This document shows positions 9,346 to 13,601 of a stretch of DNA of 13,601 bases, piece by piece. Position 1 is the stretch's first letter. Each line of letters starts with the position of its first letter. The position numbers and the translations under genes were made by a program. The DNA comes from Pelagophyceae sp. CCMP2097 (Eukaryota; Sar; Pelagophyceae), in NCBI GenBank assembly GCA_026770575.1, contig MU657172.1:363629-377229 (forward strand), given 5' to 3'. Below the pieces are notes generated by a model. That model was not told the DNA's origin. It ran no database searches and saw only the letters and a program-made list of their open reading frames with translations.

Positions 9346-9672
9346 TTTAGCGATCGCATCAGCCACCAATCAATGAATCGGCCGAGTTGCTGCCCTCACA
9401 GGCCGACACGAAAAGGATGCAGATTTCACCCTGAAGGTGCGCAAACTTTTCGCTAAAAGGCCCTGTGGCGCGGACCTCCAAGCGCAAGCGCGAGCCACGG
9501 GGTTTTCAAGCGGCAACCAGCAGTTCAAAAAATGGCAAAAAAATAGGCATCTTCCTCAATAAGAGGAGCCTTTGGGTAATTCATAAACTCCTTTTTGGTA
9601 TTTTCACGACTTTCTATTGGCTTTTTAGACGAAGCAAACACACGGGAATGACAAGTCTCCTGATAAAATGTC
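9346..9672. other. mixed-composition spacer, nothing identified
   Basis: No gene, RNA or clear repeat is seen. Frames open here (for example + strand 9465-9812) rely on a non-ATG start and show no coding bias. Confidence 0.4.
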
Positions 9673-9753
9673 CGAATGGTGTCTCTTCTCGGTGTCGCGT
9701 GGCTCGAGGAGGTCTGTGGCTACCTTCCAGCGCCCGAGAAGAGACACCATTCG
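9673..9753. repeat. 20-bp perfect inverted repeat, 41-nt spacer
   Basis: CGAATGGTGTCTCTTCTCGG at 9673-9692 is the exact reverse complement of 9734-9753. The spacer is GC-rich and has no gene. It is the first of three strong inverted repeats within 600 bp. Confidence 0.85.
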
Positions 9754-10052
9754 ACGATTTGACCGAGATAGAAAAAATCTGGGTATGCTGGATGTCGAAT
9801 TTCCTAATTTGAAACACCCGCGGAGCGACCCCAGGAGGCGATATACCGCGATTGATGGCGGCGCGCTTGTTGGGAATCATGCTGGGCGTGGTCCTTCGTG
9901 GTGCGTGTGAAAACATCTGGACTGCGGCCGCTCTTCCGGAAAATGTGGATGGGGGCGTGGTTGTCCAAGTAGGGGTCGGATCGCGTCGTTGGACGGCCGA
10001 ATCTGTAGGCGCCGGCTGTTGGGACCCGTGCCAATACACCATCCTCGCGGAT
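9754..10052. other. spacer between inverted repeats, nothing identified
   Basis: Overlapping frames run through here on both strands (for example + strand 9852-10373), but their translations cross the palindromes and show no domain or codon bias. No gene is called. Confidence 0.4.
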
Positions 10053-10175
10053 CCCCATATCAAGGGTGACGTTTTTCGAAGTGAATCGCGTTTGGATCTC
10101 AGCATGTCTCGTTTGCACTCCATGGAGGAGTGGCACTCATGTTTGAACGCGAGAAACGTCACCCTTGATATGGGG
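10053..10175. repeat. 22-bp perfect inverted repeat, 79-nt spacer; MITE-like size
   Basis: The arm beginning CCCCATATCAAGGGTGACG at 10053-10074 is the exact reverse complement of 10154-10175. Pairing continues inward with one G-T wobble for about four bases. The spacer has its own small hairpin (CACTCC/GGAGTG, about 10117-10133). At 123 bp overall it could be a short foldback element or the source of a hairpin RNA. No target-site duplication was recognised. Confidence 0.8.
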
Positions 10176-10207
10176 TGGGGATCTGAGAGACACCATCTGC
10201 CGATCGG

Positions 10208-10246
10208 CCCAATCTACAGATTGGGCGGCCCAATCTGTAGATTGGG
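10208..10246. repeat. 18-bp perfect inverted repeat, 3-nt spacer, built of near-palindromes
   Basis: CCCAATCTACAGATTGGG at 10208-10225 is followed, after CGG, by its exact reverse complement at 10229-10246. Each 18-mer is itself an 8-bp stem around two bases, so the DNA can form either two small hairpins or one long one. A further CCAATCTGCA lies at 10260-10269. Confidence 0.9.
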
Positions 10247-10377
10247 GCATCGAATTCGTCCAATCTGCATTAATAAAAGCTCCGCGTGTAAATTCGGTCG
10301 GGTTGTAGTGCGTCGTTCGTGGCGTGCGATACAGCGTTGGAAAGGCCTCGTCGAGGCGCATGTTTATATGTAAGAAA

Positions 10378-10429
10378 CTAACCTAACCCCCCCCAACCCT
10401 AACCCTAGCCCTAACCTAAAACCTAACCT
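10378..10429. repeat. interstitial telomere-like CCCTAA repeats
   Basis: About 50 bp is built of CTAACC and CCCTAA variants: CTAACCTAACC, a run of eight or more C, CCCTAACCCTAGCCCTAACC, then degenerate ACCTAACC units. On the other strand this is TTAGGG-type. It is short and imperfect, so it is not a working chromosome end here. Confidence 0.65.
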
Positions 10430-10509
10430 GACTTCTAATGGCTCTAACTTCTGCTAAACGTCGATCGAGGCAAAGCGGACGACACATCTCCATCGTAGAA
10501 TTCAAAACA

Positions 10510-11435
10510 AGGAAGTTCCTGCCCCAATTAGAATCGGCTTTCGCGGAAATGCCCCAACTAGAATCTAACTTTTTCTGAACATATTCCCAATTTCGAGCTC
10601 CGTGATTGGTTCAAAATTTCTTTTTCTGAACATATTATATTTTCAAGTCACCTGATAGGCCAGATTGGATTCTAATTAGAGAGCTTCAGCTCAAAGTGAT
10701 ACCCTATCGAATTCATATCCTATCGTATCCATCGGACAAGATCAAACTCATATCCTATCGAACTGATCTGCATATTTTGGAGATGACGTCGTTGTCTTAT
10801 GGAGGGGTCAAGGATATCGGTCAGTTCTCGTCGGAATGAGGCGCTGAATGGCCCTATCGACGCGCCTTGGTCCCGCAGGGCCGGCCCTAACTTTGTTTTG
10901 CGTTGTGGCTACCCCTTGGGCAGCAGCGACGTGGCATCGGAAGGCGCATGAGGAGCATGCGTTCGGGCCCTTGCGGGACCCGCCACGCGCCGGCAACCGG
11001 CGGGAACTGCGCGCAGGCGTCCGCAACCAATCCGGCAGCGCCCGGAACCGGCCGCGACAGCGCATCGCGGGTGGGTACGAACTCGAACACAAGTACCCAA
11101 AACGCCGATTCCGCTAGAGTCGACGCACCATGCGGAAAATCGACGGGCGTCTGCGTATGGGCTTGTTGACTGCGCACCATCGATCCCGGGACGGGAGTCG
11201 GCTGGGGTGCCTCGGGGTTGCCCTCGGGCCAAAGTAGTACCTAGGTACTACTTTGATTTGGCTCGCGAGTTTGAGAGTTGTACGAGGTCCGTTGAACGGA
11301 GAGATCACTGCAAGCTCTATATACCAACGGGCTTTTAACGGGATTTTATTTGATAGGGTATCACTTTCGATAGGGTATCACCTTGAGCTGAAGCTCTCTA
11401 ATGGGGCCAGATTCTAATTGGGGCAGGAACTTCCT
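10510..11435. mobile_element. foldback / transposon-like element with nested terminal inverted repeats
   Basis: The outer arms are perfect over 26 bp (10510-10535 against 11410-11435; left arm begins AGGAAGTTCCTGCCCC). The inner arms match 35 of 36 bases (10675-10710 against 11367-11402). On the left, 139 bp separate outer and inner arms; on the right only 7 bp do. The left spacer holds direct repeats: CTTTTTCTGAACATATT at 10569-10585 and 10620-10636, and a CCCCAATTAGAAT-like pair 30 bp apart. The right inner arm is preceded by a GATAGGGTATCAC duplication (11352-11364, 11369-11381). The AT-rich ends enclose a GC-rich core (about 10840-11225) whose small open frames resemble no known protein. 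A non-autonomous or foldback DNA transposon is the best reading. Ends and target-site duplication are not settled. Confidence 0.6.
11231..11254. repeat. perfect 24-bp palindrome
   Basis: The sequence centred on CCTAGG (left half AAAGTAGTACCT) reads identically on both strands across 24 bp with no spacer. Further partial symmetry follows outside it (GCCAAA and TTTGGC, offset by three bases). It lies within the right part of the foldback-like element. It could be a site for a dimeric DNA-binding protein, a cruciform, or part of a mobile-element end. Confidence 0.9.
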
Positions 11436-12712
<1,277 letters not shown>

Positions 12713-13601
12713 ATGGTAAATGCAGCGGAGACTTCGGCACGCATCGAGGCGGAGTATGCGCGCGTGCGCACGGTGCTGGCAAGAGGCGCTCAGGGGGCCA
12801 TCCCCGCCGACCGGGAGCAGTTTGAAGACCGGGGGACGGCGCGGGCTGTGCTGGGCGTCACCGGTGACACGGAAGCGAAGGGTGCGGGACGCAAACTCCA
12901 GTAAGGGGCGCGACGCGCCTGTCCAGACGGCTTGACTGACCTCAATCAAAGCGTCCCCGTCGAGTTCATGGCGCGGCAGCTCGTTGCGTCGTACAGTCGC
13001 GCTATGGCGGTCTGCGCCAGCAACTCGGATGGCAGGATGAACGGAGGCGTCTTTCTATACGCTACAAACTACGCAAGGCGGGTAAAAACCTGGGCGCAGG
13101 GCCAGCAGTCGTTCCTCGAGTCTCGCGGGCGGCTGGACGAGGTCCAGAAGAGACGGCTCGAGCGGTACGCTTTCTTTACGCGGTTTGGCCGCGACCGCGG
13201 CAGTTCGCACACGAGGACGGCCTTGGCTGAGGAGAAGCTGTGGGCAGAGGAGCGGGCGGCCGCGGCGAGCGTGGCCGAAGAGCTCGCGGAGGCCGTGCGT
13301 GCCGAGGCGCGCGCGAACCGGCCGCAGTCTGCGACGGCTGCGGGGTTCAGAGCTCATCTTCGCGAGGCCGGTGCACAGAGCGCGATGGGCGACGCCGAGA
13401 GCGCGGGCGCCGCGCAGCGTTCGGCCGGCGCGCAGAGCGCAGACGACACGGCGGACGGCGCGCGGCGTGCGGGCGGCGCGCCGAGCTCGGAAGACGGCGC
13501 ACGGCTCTCCGGGGCCGCGCAGCGCGAGGAGGAGGACGCGCAGTGGCGAGCGTCGGCGGACGGCAGTGAGAGTCCGCGGGCACGGGCAGCAGAAGCTCAG
13601 A
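12713..13601 (+). CDS. unrecognised Ala/Arg/Glu-rich protein, 2 exons, cut by the window end
   Basis: Exon 1 is 12713-12900 and exon 2 is 12952 to beyond 13601; about 279 residues are visible and the 3' end is missing. The 51-nt intron has a GTAAGG donor, a CTGAC branch-like site and a CAAAG acceptor, and phase is kept across it (residue 63 is His). Without splicing, the first exon would appear to stop at a TAA that lies inside the donor. Codon bias is strong in both exons. I do not recognise the family. Residues 64 to about 150 look ordered (containing FMARQLVASYSRAM and RRLERYAFFTRFGRDRG). A charged helical part rich in AEE follows. From nt 13370 on it is low-complexity, with repeated GAQSA / GAAQ / DGARR-like units. 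No signal peptide is seen. The start has G at -3 and G at +4. The gene is divergent from centrin. Confidence 0.72.

Noticed and set aside
9852..10373. 173-residue + strand open frame
   Set aside because: It runs straight through two perfect inverted repeats, whose complementary arms are both translated, and shows no domain or codon bias.
10848..11117. 89-residue + strand frame in the GC-rich core of the foldback element, and overlapping - strand frames
   Set aside because: Several overlapping frames of similar length are open on both strands, as expected in GC-rich DNA. None resembles a transposase.
13055..13583. - strand open frames near the window end
   Set aside because: They are antisense of the low-complexity second exon of the 12713 gene.

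Overview
The window reads as nuclear DNA of a GC-rich unicellular eukaryote, most likely a flagellated protist or alga. The evidence is GT-AG spliced genes (introns of 51 to about 230 nt, plus longer repeat-filled ones), a textbook centrin gene, minisatellites inside introns, purine-at-minus-3 start contexts, and a CCCTAA-type (TTAGGG) telomere-like patch. That telomere type and the intron style would suit a stramenopile or related lineage, but the sequence alone does not fix the taxon. No bacterial operon, CRISPR array, rRNA or intact tRNA was seen.

Layout. (1) 1-7543: a GC-rich coding block on the + strand. A four-exon gene (219-4156) encodes an 1186-residue coiled-coil protein with EF-hand-like and IQ-like segments. 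A three-exon gene (4612-7543) encodes an unrecognised 537-residue helical protein. The two may be one gene: the stop of the first lies inside a strong GTAAGG donor, and an acceptor at 4588-4589 continues in frame into the second. Two long introns or spacers here (4157-4589 and 5224-6426) are filled with G-rich or GGGACCTTGTCAC-like degenerate repeats. (2) About 7544-11440: nearly 4 kb with no credible gene. It switches to AT-rich sequence and is dense in structured DNA: a MITE-like element (8022-8420), a degenerate tRNA or SINE-like sequence on the - strand (9262-9345), three long inverted repeats (9673-10246), a telomere-like stretch (10378-10429), and a foldback or transposon-like element with nested terminal inverted repeats (10510-11435) that contains a perfect 24-bp palindrome. 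(3) 11441-13601: GC-rich and coding again. Centrin (- strand, two exons) and an unrecognised gene (+ strand, two exons, running off the window) diverge from a roughly 360-bp shared upstream region. A perfect 16-bp hairpin with a tetraloop ends six bases before the second gene's ATG.

How the genes relate: centrin is a Ca2+-binding protein of basal bodies and centrosomes. The large coiled-coil protein has calmodulin- or EF-hand-like features that would suit a cytoskeletal or flagellar role, but this is inference. The unrecognised genes are not assigned a function. The clearest unexplained content is the gene-free palindrome and foldback cluster, together with the TAA stops that sit inside GTAAG splice donors.
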